From Isoetes taiwanensis (Eukaryota; Streptophyta; Lycopodiopsida; Isoetales; Isoetaceae), in the NCBI GenBank assembly GCA_021234155.1, contig JAJEKV010000098.1:3361534-3425533 (forward strand): a DNA stretch of 64,000 bases. The letters are read 5' to 3'. Below are positions 1 through 13,700 of the stretch, one piece after another. The notes under the pieces are model-generated. The model was given only the letters and a program-made list of their open reading frames with translations. It ran no database searches and had not been told where the DNA came from. Position numbers and translations under genes: made by a program. The number at the start of each line of letters is the position of its first letter. The first letter of the stretch is position 1.

Positions 1-3000
1 TGGTATGCCACTTCGTTCAGTTACGTATTGCTCCCACATCCTCAACTGGCCGATAAAGGCTTTGCCGAAGACCAGAACTCCCTCACGACATAGTGTTGGG
101 TGTTCTAATGAAAGAGGTTGAAGGAACAAGATGATCTTCTAAGCAGCCGTTACAGTCAAAAGAAGAATAAGTCAGCAACTACTCGTAGCAGTAGCGGAGA
201 GGAGAGCACAAATCAGTGACGGTTGAATAGAGAGTGGGGCGGATGACATACTTAACAAGCTGGCGAGGTGGTTATGGCGACAGCGAGGTTGCTAATTGGC
301 GAAGAACATGTATATTAGGACGGGGAAGCGGGACATGTACAAAGAGATTGGTAGACGGTGGAGAGCGTTTGGATAGGGTGGTGCTGCGGCGGGGAGAAGA
401 GATGAAGGTAGAGAGCGAGGGCGGGCGATGATGATGGTGAATGTGAAGAGCTCATGCTGAACCTTGATAGTCGTTGTATTTTGTTTTCAATGTAACATCT
501 TTACAGCTCTAATCCAAAAGTAACCTTTTTATTATTATCTTGTAAAGCTTCCTGCGACGGCGAGCCACATAAATGCAAGCAATAGCGAACTCCCTTTACA
601 TTGGCGGTATGATACAAAATAAGATGCGGCCAGCGAAATACGGTTGATGCAAACAAGGTTGGGCAAGTACTTACGGCGTCGTGTGAACATGCTACATTAC
701 AAGTTATACTTTACGATTCTTTGTCTCTTAGATCTCCATTGCGTGCTGGTGGGACCTAGAAGATTTTGCCCGGCAGCTTTAAACATAACCCACGACATTA
801 TTACCCGTGGTGTTTCACGACTTGTGGAGTTTATCATACCGGCGACCTTCTTGCAGCCGTGTTAGCCATCGCCCTTCTATAAAACCGCTTTCGTAATACG
901 TCTTAGGGTTGCCCGGTTCCCACATTCCACCCCTCTTTGGAGTGTTCACGATGAAAGGCTATTTTAGCTTGTTTATCGCGACTTCTCCATGCCTTGGCCT
1001 CCACGCTGCTAAGGCTTTATACTTCCTAAAAAGCCAGGTGCATGAGCCCAAAAGATGTGCAAGTAGTGTGACTTCACTCTCTCCCCATCGCGTCTATGAA
1101 AGCTTTAGCATTTGACCGGCACGCGAACATTTCTTGCATCTTCTCTTGTGAGTCCATTCTCACGAATGTATGGGAACAATTAGGAACAATGTATCCCATG
1201 CTTTTCCTCAATGCCCGAGCGAGCGCCATCACGTGCGGTCACGCTTTCTTGCATCAACCAGCGGTACCAAATTCATAGACCTTCCTCCCATCGGTTTCCG
1301 TTAGAGCCTCTCTATGATTCTTTGTGACGTCCGGGCACTCCACCTCAATTGACACCTTACGGGGGCACACTTGTTCTTCTGCCCGTTTCTCATCGAACTC
1401 TAATCTTACATTGCCGCCATGCAGGCTTTTGCTTAGATAGGTATGTTCAGCTCTGAGGAATTCCTTCCTCTCTTCTCTTCTTGTGGAAATGTTCCTGCAG
1501 TCACCTTGACTCAAAAGTATCATCTTGTAATTCAGTTCTCACAAAGTGCAAAGTCTTGAATGTAGACCCTCTCTAATGGTATGGGAAAAATGCCATGGGC
1601 AGGATCTTCTTCTCCTCTATTAGAACATTTTGCTTGGATTGAGGGACAAGGTTGAGGCAGTCTTCCCGGTACTTGACTTCCTTGCATGATTGCAGTCACG
1701 GAATAACTTTTGCATGTTCTTGTCCTCCTCCACTTATGTTGTACATTGCTTTCTCAGTTTTAAATCAGGCATGAAGTGAAAAATTCTTTGTAGATCCATA
1801 GTGATCTGCCGAATTTTCCCTCCCTGAATAGATATTAGACTGAGGGATATGCGGTTTGATTGAACACCATTTCAATACCTCGTGGGTTTCAGAACTTTCG
1901 AAGACCTAACCACTAGGTGTCATCATGATTGACATGAGAATTCATTTTTTACGTGCGCTTCTTCTCACTCTCAGTCACCTCTACATCTTTTTATTATTCT
2001 TGTTGCTCTTTGTTTAGCATGTTGCAATTGCATTCTCAATTACTCTATTCATGATGACCGCCGGATACCCTCTCATACTTCTCAAACTTGGTGGTTCCGT
2101 TTCGTCAATTTTGGCCTGAAACTTCAATCTCACCATTAGTTTTACATGGCCCCGTTAAAGAACCGCCAATATTTGACAGGAATTTGAAGTAACGAGTGCT
2201 TAAAGATTATTCGTTCATTCTTTCCAACTATATCGCAATCCTTGCCATTTCTTATCTTTTGCATGGCTGTAAAGCGGGACCGACGCACATTCAACGTGGT
2301 GCATCTCTCCTAATATAGCACCATCTTTGTGCCAGGAAGCAACCCTTGTATTCTCGACAATTTGTGGGCGATGGGCGAATACTTTTTGTGCCATTCTTTT
2401 CAGCAGTGGAATGAAGCTTGAATGAGAAACGGTAACCAGCTTCACGTGCCTACATTATCTAAGCAGTCACGTACATGCATCGGCTAACTTCTTGTAGATC
2501 TCTCCTAAGCTGTTCAATACCATGTTCTTGAGAGAAGAGTTGGGGTGACAAATCATGTCCACCTATCTCCACGTTTTGTCAGCTAGGTTCTTCCTCATTA
2601 ACCAAGATTATACGGTTTCCCGGATCTTAATTAGCGCTGCTAGTGTTGTAAGCGGACCTTGTGTTTGTGACCACTAGCGTCACGAATGCACACGATCAAA
2701 CTTGGTTCTCTATGGGTCGATAGTGCTTCTTCCTCTCGCAAGCCAAGGGTGTTTTTCTTCAATTCTTTAACCTACATTTGAAGCCCAAAGTTTGCTCTTT
2801 TCGAGCTCTTGGATCTTTTTCTTCTGCGGTGCCTATCACCAATTTGGACTTGTCCGCCGTATCGGGCGGCTCATCTCGGGCGTATTAGATTCGAATGCCT
2901 TCATCCTCTCTCGAGCCACATATGCAAGAGGCGGAACGCGATACACAAAAATCGGACTAAGCAGAAAGCGTCGAAATGGCGGAACCGCACAACCTCAAGC

Positions 3001-3180
3001 AGATCAATGGATATAAGCGCCATCGCCCGGTCTTCGACGCACGAGCACACCAAGGCGCAACATGTCAGTCTAAGTTCTTATTTTTGAATCTCCTTTTTGC
3101 GATTGAAGGCTGGAGCATATTCATTGAGTCAGTTGGATCATATCACACATCATTTGGGCTTTCCTTACCGTGGATGCATG
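1..3180. other. Unassigned AT-rich DNA
   Basis: No recognisable protein domain, RNA gene or terminal repeat was found here. Short open frames exist on both strands, for example minus-strand frames of 89 codons near 1,254-1,523 and 76 codons near 2,215-2,445. They show no motif I know and have no neighbours forming a longer broken gene. The stretch may be old transposon debris, judged only from its surroundings. Confidence 0.5.
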
Positions 3181-3189
3181 CAGGCGAAA

Positions 3190-3750
3190 TGAAGGTGTAC
3201 AATTTGTATCTTACGGCACAATTAAACTACGTTTGGTAGAACGTCCAGGTACTAATCTCGTTTGAAATTTGCAGCGTGCATATGGAAATCGAAAGATCCA
3301 TTCTCTCCTACAATCCATGCTTTTATACAAAAGCAAATTCAAAATTCAGTGTAGGGGGGCTTTGTATTGAGGATGGTAGGATCGATTCACGAACTTTAAA
3401 GAAGCAATCAGCCTCGAAGCTTGAGAAAATGCGATACAAAGCTTCAACCTACACGATTTCAAATTTTGAAATGTAGAAGGCGGGGAAAGCTTGTGTAATA
3501 CATGGACTCTAAATGAAAATAGGGCAAGACAAGAATGGGTGATCGCACGTACTTGGTATCGACAAACAAGGAACAGATCATGAGTTCTTGGGTATGCTAT
3601 AATGCAAGTGGCTTTTAAATGCGATGTTCTCAATCTGTCACGACAACCAACGAAATTAAATACATATGGCGCGTAAATGCGATCCCCTTATTAGGAGAAT
3701 ATTCAAACAAATCAGCGAGGAAAAAGCGAAAATATGGCGTGGAATGGGAT
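3190..3750. repeat. Direct repeat, copy 1 of a ~560-bp pair
   Basis: This stretch is collinear with 5,180-5,745 in the same orientation. Shared landmarks are the gcatatggaaatcgaaa block (3,279 here, 5,285 in the other copy), the following tccatgcttttatac, the tattaggagaatattcaa block near 3,690, and atatggcgtggaatggg near 3,733. The copies differ by scattered substitutions and small indels. About 2 kb separates them. They could be diverged terminal repeats of a small non-autonomous retroelement or a segmental duplication. No primer site or polypurine tract was identified. Confidence 0.6.
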
Positions 3751-3759
3751 AGGGAGAGC

Positions 3760-5170
3760 GTTTAGAATGAAATCGAGGAAGCGAGAAATATGGCGTGGGG
3801 AATAGGCGATAGGAGAGCCGGCCACGGATTCATAAAAACAAAATATAACTTAGAATGATAGATATTTTATAAGCAAAATGGGAGACTATTGATGAGGGAC
3901 TTGTGTTTAATTTAATTTGATGACAACAATTAAGAAAGTGGATCTGCGATCACGGTTAGTGTGTTCCATTTTGTTCACATATGTACTATTAAGTGTGATC
4001 CTTCTTGAAAAAATAATATGCTCTTAAGAGTATTTTTATGTCACGGTAAAAACAAGTTAGGTATTCAAATGGAATTAGAAACAAAAACTTTTTTACATTC
4101 AAAATTTTTTTATGGTAGGTATGGCTTTACATCAGAACACATCATTTTGTGAGATTTAAATGCCGGGAGGCTTCAACTATTCACAACAAAAAACTTGGGA
4201 GGCTTGGATCATATGGTGGCTGGAGGCAAGGCTGGAAGAAGTAAGAACAAGGAAAACAAATAAGAGGTTTTCTGGCCCCTAACAAATTTCATTCATCTGC
4301 TTCACCATGCAAAAAAAAAATAGAAATACTTAGTTAGTTGAATGCTTAGAAAGAAAGAAACATGCTGCCATGAACTAACGCCATGAGCTCCCTCGAAGTC
4401 AGGTTAGTCTTCAACTTCTTCATCTTCTTCATCATCTTGACTTCTTCTCCTTAGGTAGACCACTCATTCTCGAAGAATCTCTATCGACCTTCCAAGAACA
4501 CGCGGAGTGAACTCTGCTCGAAATTTCCCTCGATTCCTCATTCTCGATTCCTGCGTCAAAGGAATCGAGAGGAATCAGCATTGGGCACAGAGAGCAGGTG
4601 ATGGAGCAGCGGAGAGAGCTGCTGAGGAGGGAACCTCTTCCAGCCGTAATAAGCCTCTTGGGAGGACACCTGCATTCTTCAGAGTGGCTGATCTCTTCAT
4701 GGCGATGGACCTTCTGAAAGTGGAAGGATCTAGCGAATGAGGAGATTGGGGAGAATGTGTATCTAAGGCTGGAATAGATATGAGAGGCTGGATTAGGCGT
4801 GAAAGTGTGGAATGGTTATTCCGGTCCCTATCAACCATCATTACATACCATTATGTGTACATATCACCGAGCCATATCCAATATCTTCCATACAACTTAT
4901 GACCCTAAATATCAATATCTTCCTTTTTAACCTTATTTCCTAAATATCAATATCTTCCCTTTTTAACCTTATTCTAAACCTATATGATTTGAGTTTAACA
5001 CGAAAATGAACAGATATAGTCCGAATTTAACATACTATTTAATACCAAGATGCTTTCGTCTGTAATAATGCGATGGTGGGATTTAAAAAAAGCACACTCA
5101 AGCCTTCCTCGAAAACCACGTAAGTGCCGACCTCACTTGATGTTTTAAGTTTAATTTGACAACAAAGCAA
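3760..5170. other. Spacer between the direct repeats
   Basis: No coding domain is recognised. A frame of 77 codons near 4,507-4,740 shows no known motif. A short tandem duplication at about 4,905-4,975 repeats the text aaatatcaatatcttcc...ttttaaccttatt twice. If the flanking direct repeats are terminal repeats, this would be the inside of a non-autonomous element, but that is inference. Confidence 0.4.
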
Positions 5171-5179
5171 CTTCCATAC

Positions 5180-5745
5180 TGTGTGTAGATGTACGGTGGC
5201 GAAATGAAGATGTGTGGTATTTTGTACTTTAACACAATTAAGCCGTATGGTACGTCATTTAACCGTTTTTGAAAATTTGCAACATGCATATGGAAATCGA
5301 AAAGTCCATTCTCCTACAATCCATGCTTTTATACATTAAGCAAATTCAAATTTGAATTGGCAGAGGCTTTTGTATTAGGATGAAGTGAGAAGATCGGTTA
5401 GGCCCGGCGGCGCCTTCGAAATAGTCGATGCGATACAAGCACAGCCTACACATTTCAAATTTTGAAGCCATGAGAAGCGGTGGCAGCGCCGCTTTGGTAT
5501 CGACAACCCAGAACTGCAGATCGCCCAGCGGAGTTGCTGATATGCTATAATGCAAGTGATGGCATTTTAGAAGCGCCGCGATGTTGCATCGGTCGTCGAC
5601 AACCAGCAATTAAATACATATAGGCGCCATGAATGTTACAATCACATATTAGGAAGAATATTCAAGCAAATGCGTAATTATGAGAGTTTGTGGTATCTAG
5701 GTGGCATGGGAAAAAAGGAAGGCAATATGGCGTGGAATGGGCGAT
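5180..5745. repeat. Direct repeat, copy 2 of a ~560-bp pair
   Basis: Second member of the pair described at 3,190-3,750, same orientation. It carries the same ordered landmarks: the catatggaaatcg block, the ctacaatccatgcttttatac block, a shared ggtatcgacaac segment near 5,495, the attaggaagaatattcaa block near 5,649 and atatggcgtggaatggg near 5,726. Confidence 0.6.
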
Positions 5746-5749
5746 GAGG

Positions 5750-6130
5750 AGGCCATTTGAGACCCAAATGGGCCTAATACTTGGCTGCAGACTCCTGATG
5801 GCTGCGGGGTCCTACACTACGTCATTATACATTTAATTATTTTAATGTTGGTTATTAGAGAACCACCCAATAATTACAATTTATATGGATATAAGGCTAA
5901 TCTTCCAGCGTGGGAAGATTATGTTTGCTCATCTTGGCCGTGGAGAGGCAGTAGCCCTATCATGCCTAAGATGATCACTCAATACCCTACACCTTTAGTT
6001 GCCTTTGGCGTGAAGGATAATAGATCTTCAGTAGTAGGCATTTGAGCTAAGGAGTGCTTTTCTATCAATGCATGCTGAATGAGCCTCTTATCTCTCAAGT
6101 TCATCTACTTAGTGGAGACGGGAAGTAGAC
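5750..6130. other. Unassigned DNA at the 3' side of a chromovirus relic
   Basis: This follows the chromodomain end of the minus-strand chromovirus relic, where a 3' spacer and LTR would be expected. I could not align it with the LTRs of the large element at 25.9-42.6 kb. No gene is seen. Confidence 0.4.
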
Positions 6131-8470
6131 TTTTTTAATCTATCTCACTCACCTATCGTTCGATGTGGGCTAGCCGGTGTGAGCAGACCCTTGCATTGCT
6201 CCATGAATTTGGTATGCGTACTCCAAATAGTACCCATGTGTCTTTACAGATTAGAAGATGCTTCCATTTCACACTAGGTATTGGAGAAATTGGGATCTTC
6301 TTGTCTTCTTATAGGACTTTTGTCGAGAGAAGAACCTGCGGGGCGATTCAATTTGCGGTCGTCGAATCCTTTCGATAACTCTGTTGTCTTCCAATACTTT
6401 CGCAGGATTAGGGGTGGTATCTTAGGCGGAGACTTACATGGAAGACTCTATGGATTGTAGATGTGATGGCGGGTCAACTTGTGGGATTGGCTACCTACTC
6501 TTTTGAACATCACGATGGCCCGACCCATCTTGAACAAGTTTCTTGCACAATTAAATCTGCGAACCGGCCTTGACTTTGATATTCAGCCATGCGTTGTCCC
6601 CAACACGGAATTCCCTTACCATTTTGTGCTTATCGGTTATGCTTTCTGCGCTTCGCGGCTAGGAGATATCCTCTCACACCTCCTCAGCAGGCGATGCGAT
6701 AGCATGTGAACATCAACTTTGGACATCAGTTGTGCCGCGTATCGGTGTCAAGCATTGACTTACCATAATTAATCATGAGGCGACATCACGGGAAGATTCT
6801 TGCTTGGCAGATTGCTATTAAATGGGAACTCTACTAAGTGAATAAAAATCATCCCATTTAGGCTGCTTGTTCGGACTAGTTTCTCGTATGTCTTCTATGA
6901 TTGATTTATTAGCTCCATCTATCCAATGCGAGGATACCATACTCATAGAGCTTCATCGTTGAATCGTCTTGGGCGACAAATCTTGCTAGAATCGCTCATG
7001 AACTGAAATCTCTATCAGAATTATTTCTCTTGGCATCGATGAGTCTAAAGATCTCTTTGGTGAACAATCTGTGGTGTCTAAAGTTGTGTCACACGTGGTC
7101 ATGCACGACAAAATATGCCATCTTAGACAACTTGTCCATCACCACCATTAGGGCATCTTTGTCCTTACAATTCTTGGGAGCCCTATGATAAAGTCCATGC
7201 TTATTACCTCCATTTCATTAGAAGCGCGAACAGTAATACAAGCTCGAGGAGTCCAGTTTGTTCCGTACTTCGTCTGGCCGACGCCGGCACTCGAATGTAC
7301 CTGGTTATTTGCTCCTTCATGCGGGCCGAGAAGTAACTGCCGATCTTAAAATAGGTCTTCCATAAAACCTACGTGTCCGGGCTATTGTGTATGTCATGAA
7401 TTATCATTTTCACGACTCGTGGTGACTCACGGGTACACACAATTTATTTTTATGGTACAACGGGTTACCTTCCTTCTTAAATGTGTGAAGGGTTTCCCTC
7501 TCTTTGTCCGTTCTTGCCTCTTTAGAAAGACTTGCCCATGCTTCCTTGAAGTCGGACTAGAGGCAACATCTCTTCTATCTCTTTGCCAAACTCACTAGTG
7601 AGTGTTGATATGGCATTCTTGTGGACTCTCATCGTCAAGGGATGCCTTGAGCGGCGTCCATAACCACATTGAAACTTGCACGACTTGTACACAATGACAA
7701 GTCATTGCACTCCTCCGGGAACTCCATCCATCTCCTTTGCCTCAAGTTTGAGATGTGGTGGGTGAGGCATGTTGGCAGACTTTGATGGTCCATATCAATT
7801 AGAACTTTCCAATAGATAATGCCTCCATATTCTCAATGCTCTCTGCTTGCTAGCAACTCACGGTCATGGGTTGGGTTTTGTTCATCTTCCTTGAATAATG
7901 CGGCTATCACCCACTCCTTCGCATCAAGATCCTCTGTTGCAATCTTGTGGCATCACGGTGCACCAACTTATCTTTCTGGATCGAGGCAAGACCCAAGGCT
8001 GGCGCGGTCGTTCGCTTCCTTCAACGTCTCGATAGTGCATGGGCCTTCTTTTGCCAATGGCTTCAAGCCCAATGTTTTATCTTTTACGCTTTGGTGAGGT
8101 CAGGTAGGTGGTCGCTGCTACGCTGCAATTTTCTTGACAAACTTCCTAATACCACCTTTATGTAGAAGCTCCTGACTTCATAGATTTGGTGCGGCCAATC
8201 AATTACCGCTTCCGTCTTTATTGGGATGGAATTGGAAATCCTTACAACGTGGTATGTGCTGGTATCCTGCCTTTTACGTAGTGACACTTGGATGGATTCA
8301 GCATAAAGATGATGCCTCCTTAACTTTCAAGTGCATTCCCCTCAAGTGTTGGGCATGCTCCTCCCCAGGATTTCTTTGTGAGCTAGAATGCCATCAAAAG
8401 AAAACTATGATGAATGTATCTAAAGCTTCATGACATCGTTCATGAGCCTCATCTCAAGCTTCGATGTGTG
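6130..8470 (-). mobile_element. Ty3/gypsy chromovirus pol relic (RT to chromodomain), minus strand
   Basis: Reading the minus strand from 8,470 leftwards through many frameshifts gives a chromovirus pol in the right order. The RT palm piece (FIIVFF followed by DG where DD is expected, then EEHAQHLR) lies near 8,430-8,340. RT thumb and RNase H start (KTEAVIDWP, EVRSF) lie near 8,215-8,160. The RNase H piece PTHDRELLA is near 7,865. The integrase zinc region (IIHDIHNSP, KTYFKI, KEQITRYIR) is near 7,410-7,280. The core (ISMDFIIGLPR-like, KLSKMAY) is at 7,205-7,100 and KWDDF near 6,860. The GPY/F domain (WVGP, HRVFHVSL) is near 6,530-6,420, and a chromodomain remnant (VKWKHL, DTWVL) near 6,275-6,225. 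It resembles the plus-strand pol at 36.6-40.1 kb closely enough to be a related family. Gag and protease are missing and no LTR was found. Confidence 0.85.
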
Positions 8471-9560
8471 CGAGTTTGAGTCCTCTCCCCTTTTTGGGTG
8501 CGGGTTTGGGTGCCGGGCGGCTGGGCCTTGGGAATCTCATTCAAAGAGCATTGGGATTGGATGACTCCCCAACCTCTTGCTCCACCTCCCTCCTCCTCCT
8601 CCACCACAACTTCGAGTCCATTCCATCTGCAGGAGGCTCTTGGTTGGCAGCTCCCTCATGGTGGTCTTGACACAGCAGTCCACCTCTTGAGTGTTTTTAG
8701 TGGCCTGGCGGTGGGCCTGATGGGCTACATTCATATGTTGCGTGAAATAAATTTGTTGCATTTAGTAGGATGCATTCTCACCACCATGTCCAAGGGCAGT
8801 GGCCCGGGTTCAAAACACCAATTTATTAAATTCACTCCATAAGTGAGCCAATTTGATATTGCAATCCCGAAGCCGGGCGTGACCGAAATATTATATGCAC
8901 CAGCTGACTAGTTGTAGTGGCCATTTCGCTCTATTTGTTTAATTTTATAATTACCGTTTGGCTTTATGTGGCCCGGTGTGAGACCACCAATTGGCATAGG
9001 GGGTTTAAAATTTTTTTTGAGTTTAGCCCTAAAATTCTAAAGGCATTTCTAATAATATAGTATTTTTTTCTTAGGTTCAAATCTTTGGAATTAGTTTGAT
9101 TATTAAATTTGTTCATGCAAATAATCGCTTAAATCTCCTCTTCATCGTCTAACTAAATCAGGTTGGATTTTCATTTACCAAGTACTTGCAATACATGTTT
9201 TAAATTTGAGGATCCATCCCTTCTGAAATCCATTTGTTATACGCCTACGATACATGTTTGTAAAGTCTTCAACAATCTTAGTTAGAGAAGTGTAGTAGCA
9301 TGTATTTGTTTTTGAGCGCATAGGCATCACATGAGAGCACGAGATAGTCTTCTTGGTAGATGCATGGATGTAGGCAATTCAAATTTTTGAAGGAAAAAAA
9401 TAGTTCATCAATTTAAGCCATTTAACTTACGACCTCTTGTTGCGTAATCGCGAAAAAGGGCCAAAATAAATTACGCTTAGCAAATTATGCAAGGCAAGTA
9501 GTGGCCAATATATTACATACGTCAAATATGTAGGAGGTTAAAAATACCTGATCGCCTTTC
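8470..9560. other. Unassigned DNA, no clear gene
   Basis: The RT relic stops abruptly near 8,470, and the next kilobase has no recognisable gag or protease. A 114-codon plus-strand frame (8,498-8,842) rich in Ser, Pro and Leu shows no known domain. The rest is AT-rich. Confidence 0.4.
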
Positions 9561-9950
9561 CCTCTCTTCCTTTCTTGACCCCTTTCAGCTCCTTTCTCTT
9601 TCCCTTTCCTCTTCCTTGGGGCCACCTACTCTTCTTTGTTGTTGTTGTTGCTCCCTCACGCGCCGCTGCCTCTGTTCCTCCTAGAGAGTGTCCTTGTCGC
9701 GACGATCTTGTCCATTTCTTTGAGTCGCTTGGGGCTTCTACTTGGTGCTCAAGCTGCGTCAGGTGGTGTGATAGGACTGGTTGGAGGAGTCAGAGCATTG
9801 GAGTTTGTTACCCTCGCCATGCTTTGTTGTGAGTGCTGCGGTATTTCTTGCCATCGCGGTGATCTCACCATGCTTGAAGTAGTGCGGGGCTTCCCGGTAG
9901 GGCCGACCTTCCTAGTTGTGCATTTGGTGCACATCATGGCTTCTAGTTGA
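9560..9950 (-). pseudogene. Possible low-complexity coding remnant, minus strand
   Basis: The minus strand here has a 62-codon frame starting MMCTKC, rich in Pro, Thr and Ser (9,937-9,749). In another frame further on it turns into a Lys/Arg/Glu-rich stretch. Such composition fits the N-terminal part of a chromovirus Gag and the strand matches the relic at 6.1-8.5 kb. There is no zinc knuckle or other motif to prove it. It could equally be chance. Confidence 0.2.
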
Positions 9951-9959
9951 GAAACACTA

Positions 9960-10740
9960 ATTATTTTAAGCTAGAGATTTCCTTAGGGCCTAAAAGAGTA
10001 GGTTTAGAGCAAAATTAGGAAAAAAGGGATTAAAATGGTATATAAAAAGGCAAGACGCTCACACACTTGAGATAATATTCTCGGGTTATTATCATTGTTT
10101 TTAATGAGCCGCCCTTATTAATGGTTATCCCCTTATAAGTTTTTGAGTTTTTGAATTTTTAAAGATTCTTGGATGTTTAACTTCTACACCATTTTTCATG
10201 GTCTCAGGTCAGACGATTCTTTGACCCTTTCTTTGTGGCCAATTGGTGTTAATGCATAATTTCCTTTGTTCCTGAGTTTATAACTTAGCCTAAACCTATG
10301 ACCCTACTAGGGATTTTTTTCTCCCATGGTTCGAGGTTGGAATTCTCATTCCATACCTTACGAGACAAGTTAATCTACCCACTTTCGGGGATATGGCCGG
10401 TCCCCAGCTCTTGATCCAGCCAAGAACATTACTCACGATACCATTGTGATGCTCCTCACAAAGTATCTGATGCTCTATTGTACATACTCTATGGAAATCC
10501 CATGGGTAGAAGCATGAAAAATTGATTGAATTTTTCGTATATTGATGTAAAAATTTGAGCGGGTTAAAATGTTTGTAATGTACATTTTGAATTTTACATG
10601 GAGTTGCCTATCGTGTAAAAGGCGGTTGGCGTACAATATTCCATATTATACCAAATCCTCGAGAAATCTTGTACTAGCTTCTACATCAATAAAAATCTAA
10701 ATATCTTGCACTATGAAAAAAAAAAACTTTGGGCGCACAT
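9960..10740 (+). promoter_or_regulatory. TATA-like site in an LTR-like AT-rich stretch
   Basis: A TATA-like sequence (tatataaaaagg) lies at about 10,040, followed by an AT-rich leader without long frames. It could be the promoter of the broken coding region that follows, or a decayed LTR. No paired copy was found in the window. Confidence 0.25.
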
Positions 10741-13700
10741 TTTGAACTTTCCTCAATCGATCAGAAACATGGCTCAGGATTCTACCTCAACTTGGCGAAT
10801 CGATTATAATTGCTCTCATCGAATGCATTTCAAGAAAACAAATGTATCTTGAAGAAATTGAAATTTTCCTTCAGCGATAATAAAATCCCTTCAAGCGATA
10901 ATAAATCGGTTAATAATCGATTTTTTGTCTGCCGAGGATGTTGTATCCTTTCTGCCAGAATGGATCGATGTCTTAAGCACCGGTTGAAGAAGAAACTATG
11001 GAAGAAGGATTGGACTCTCATGCAAGCACTTGAGGAATTAAACATAAGGTTCGATTTCAATCCTCACGGTGATGAAGTTTCGAATGCTTGTTCTAAGCGA
11101 GGAGCAAAGAAAAAATGAAGCGAAGGGTTTGTAGGGGTGGATATCTGACAAAAGCAATTAGAAAGAAGATTGGATATACGTAAAATCTCATAATGAATGA
11201 GGTATCTAATTTGACTTAAGCGACAAAGTATATTTGCAAGAAGGGTGTGGGACAAAAGATTGCAATTCTATTTGAGCCGGATCATTGGAGGCCTCAAGGG
11301 CTATCGTGAAAATAGATGCGGTAAGAATTTAAAGAATGGCACCAAAGGCGTCAAAAATGCAAATAACAATAATGAACTTTCTTGCAAAAGCATTATTACT
11401 ATCTATGGTGGTTGGAGAATTCTGAAGACACTTCACTAAACTAAGTTCTTGAAAATACATCTGAAATATGAAACTAGCGGTGGAGAGAATATGCTAAGGT
11501 GGAACAATCTCATTGAGCGTGTTGAGTGAAATCAAGAACAAATCACGATAGATGTTTATGAAGGATATGGTTCTTTCGGTTTTGGTTAGATAACTCAAAA
11601 GGTTTCACCAAAAATTAGAGATGTCATGAAGAAGAGGACACAACCAATTCAATATATTGACATTACCGCAGTGTATTTGCGTAATTTGCGTTGTAATTGC
11701 ATCGTTTTTCGAGAATAAAAGATGTTTTTTATTTTGTAACAACGATGTAAAGTTTGTAGATTTCTTTACTTTTGGCCGAGAATAAAGATGTCTTTTATTT
11801 TTGTAACGATGTAAGTTTGTAACTTGATTTCTTTACTTTTTGAATGTAATGTAGATGCGATCTGCCTAGTTGTTCTACATGGAAATGTCAAATTATTTCA
11901 TGGCAACACGTACATGTATATTTGTTTACATGTATATTACGGATGTATATTTGTTTTACATGTATATTGCGGATGTATTGTAGATGTAAGCATTAACTAA
12001 GAAGAAATTAGTGTGGAGATGTATTAATTATCAAAAATTATGTGACTTCATAGTAAATGAAATAAAATTCATGTCGAGAATGTACATGTATGTGTGGGAG
12101 TTTAGGGTCTTGAATATGTAAAAGATTTGTATGTAATGTAATGTAATGGGGTGACTAATTTTATTTCCTTTGTAATTTTACTACGGTGAATTATTCGAAT
12201 TTTGTGGATCGATTATCTAGAGGTTCGGATTGGGCTTAAGCAATTTGAATACTTAAAACCTTCTTGCATTAAGCTAAAGGAAAAAACACATGTTGTTGCG
12301 TGAAACATGAGCAATCGGTTTGTACAAGCGGGCATTTAATTTGATGAGGTCAAAGACTCCATGAAAATTGTTAATTGCAATTGTGGTGTGTCATCTGAAG
12401 CTCATCTTTGGAATATGTCAAGCCAAGAACAAGACATTTGATAATGTTAGCACATTTTGGAGGCTATGGTAAGCGGCCCATGATAGGTGGCATAAGCTAC
12501 AATGTATCAAATCAGTTGTGAAATTGTGGGAAACAATTAATTGAGTTGTGTCAAGAGAGAATACAAGGAAGCAGATTGATCAAAAGCTTGATTGGCAAGT
12601 CTATGGTTCGTTAATGAGCCCCGAAGAAAGAACTTCCGCGAAGACTAAAGCTAATTGACAAAAAGGCGACTCGATAATATGTTGGATAACATGTTTGATC
12701 ATATGTCGAAGTTTGTATATCATAACTTTGTGGCACGGCTGTGAGCAAACAATTCAAGGAATCCATGAAGAGTCTTATTGATGATCTGGTATTATCAGTT
12801 GTTGATTTCTAGAATTATACTTTGAAGCCATTCAGCGAGATTCAAGCACAACATTGGTACAATGAACAAATCGACATATTGGTCCACATCACGATGTTGT
12901 TCAAAGATGCACGAGGGTAAAATGAGGGAAATGTGTGCACTTCTTTATTCGGATGACAAAACACATGATACTCACTTTGTACAAAAGCATTCAAAGATGC
13001 ACCTCAATTGGTGAAAAGAAAATGGTCTTTTGGTCATATAATACCACTTAGTTTGAATTGCGATGGGTGTGCGTTAATTCAAAGTCGAGAAAAACTTTCT
13101 ATCATGTAACTAGGTATCATCAAGATCATAAGATCAGAATGCCTTTGGAATTTCTTTGGCTCCGGGACATGGGAAGGGCACACATGCCGGAGAAAGAGCC
13201 ATATGCCAAACTATGGCTGGTGAGAACAAAAGAAAAGGATGGGAAAGTGATAAAAATGCGGCGCATGTGAGGTTCTTGAAGAAAATTTCTGATGTGGAAA
13301 GGGTATTTTTGGAAGGTAATCGACATTGGTGGTTCCCAAAGATTTGATGTGCTCGGTGAAAAGGTTGCAATCTCTTCATTGCATTATCATCCATAGATCC
13401 AAATGATCCAACAAAGTTAATGTGTAGATCTCTTTCATGTTTTGTAAGGCATGCATCAATTTTGATTGGCTTTGCTTGTGAGAATCTTGATCATTGGCAG
13501 GTGGGAGTTGAGAAAACTAGAGCCTACAAGCGGGGACAATGTTGAAGAAGATGGAGTGCAGGAGGACTTGTGGGCAAATGGCGTGGACAATGTGGATGAG
13601 CGGTCACGGGTTGGAGATTATTTTTGCATCATTCACATCCCAGGACAATTATGAAAGGGTCCCTTATTATCTCATCCGGTGCACGAAGTGAAACATGCCC

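Noticed and set aside
9575-9832. Plus-strand frame rich in Phe, Leu and Val as a membrane protein
   Set aside because: Pyrimidine-rich DNA gives hydrophobic codons by composition; overlapping frames look alike and no start context stands out.
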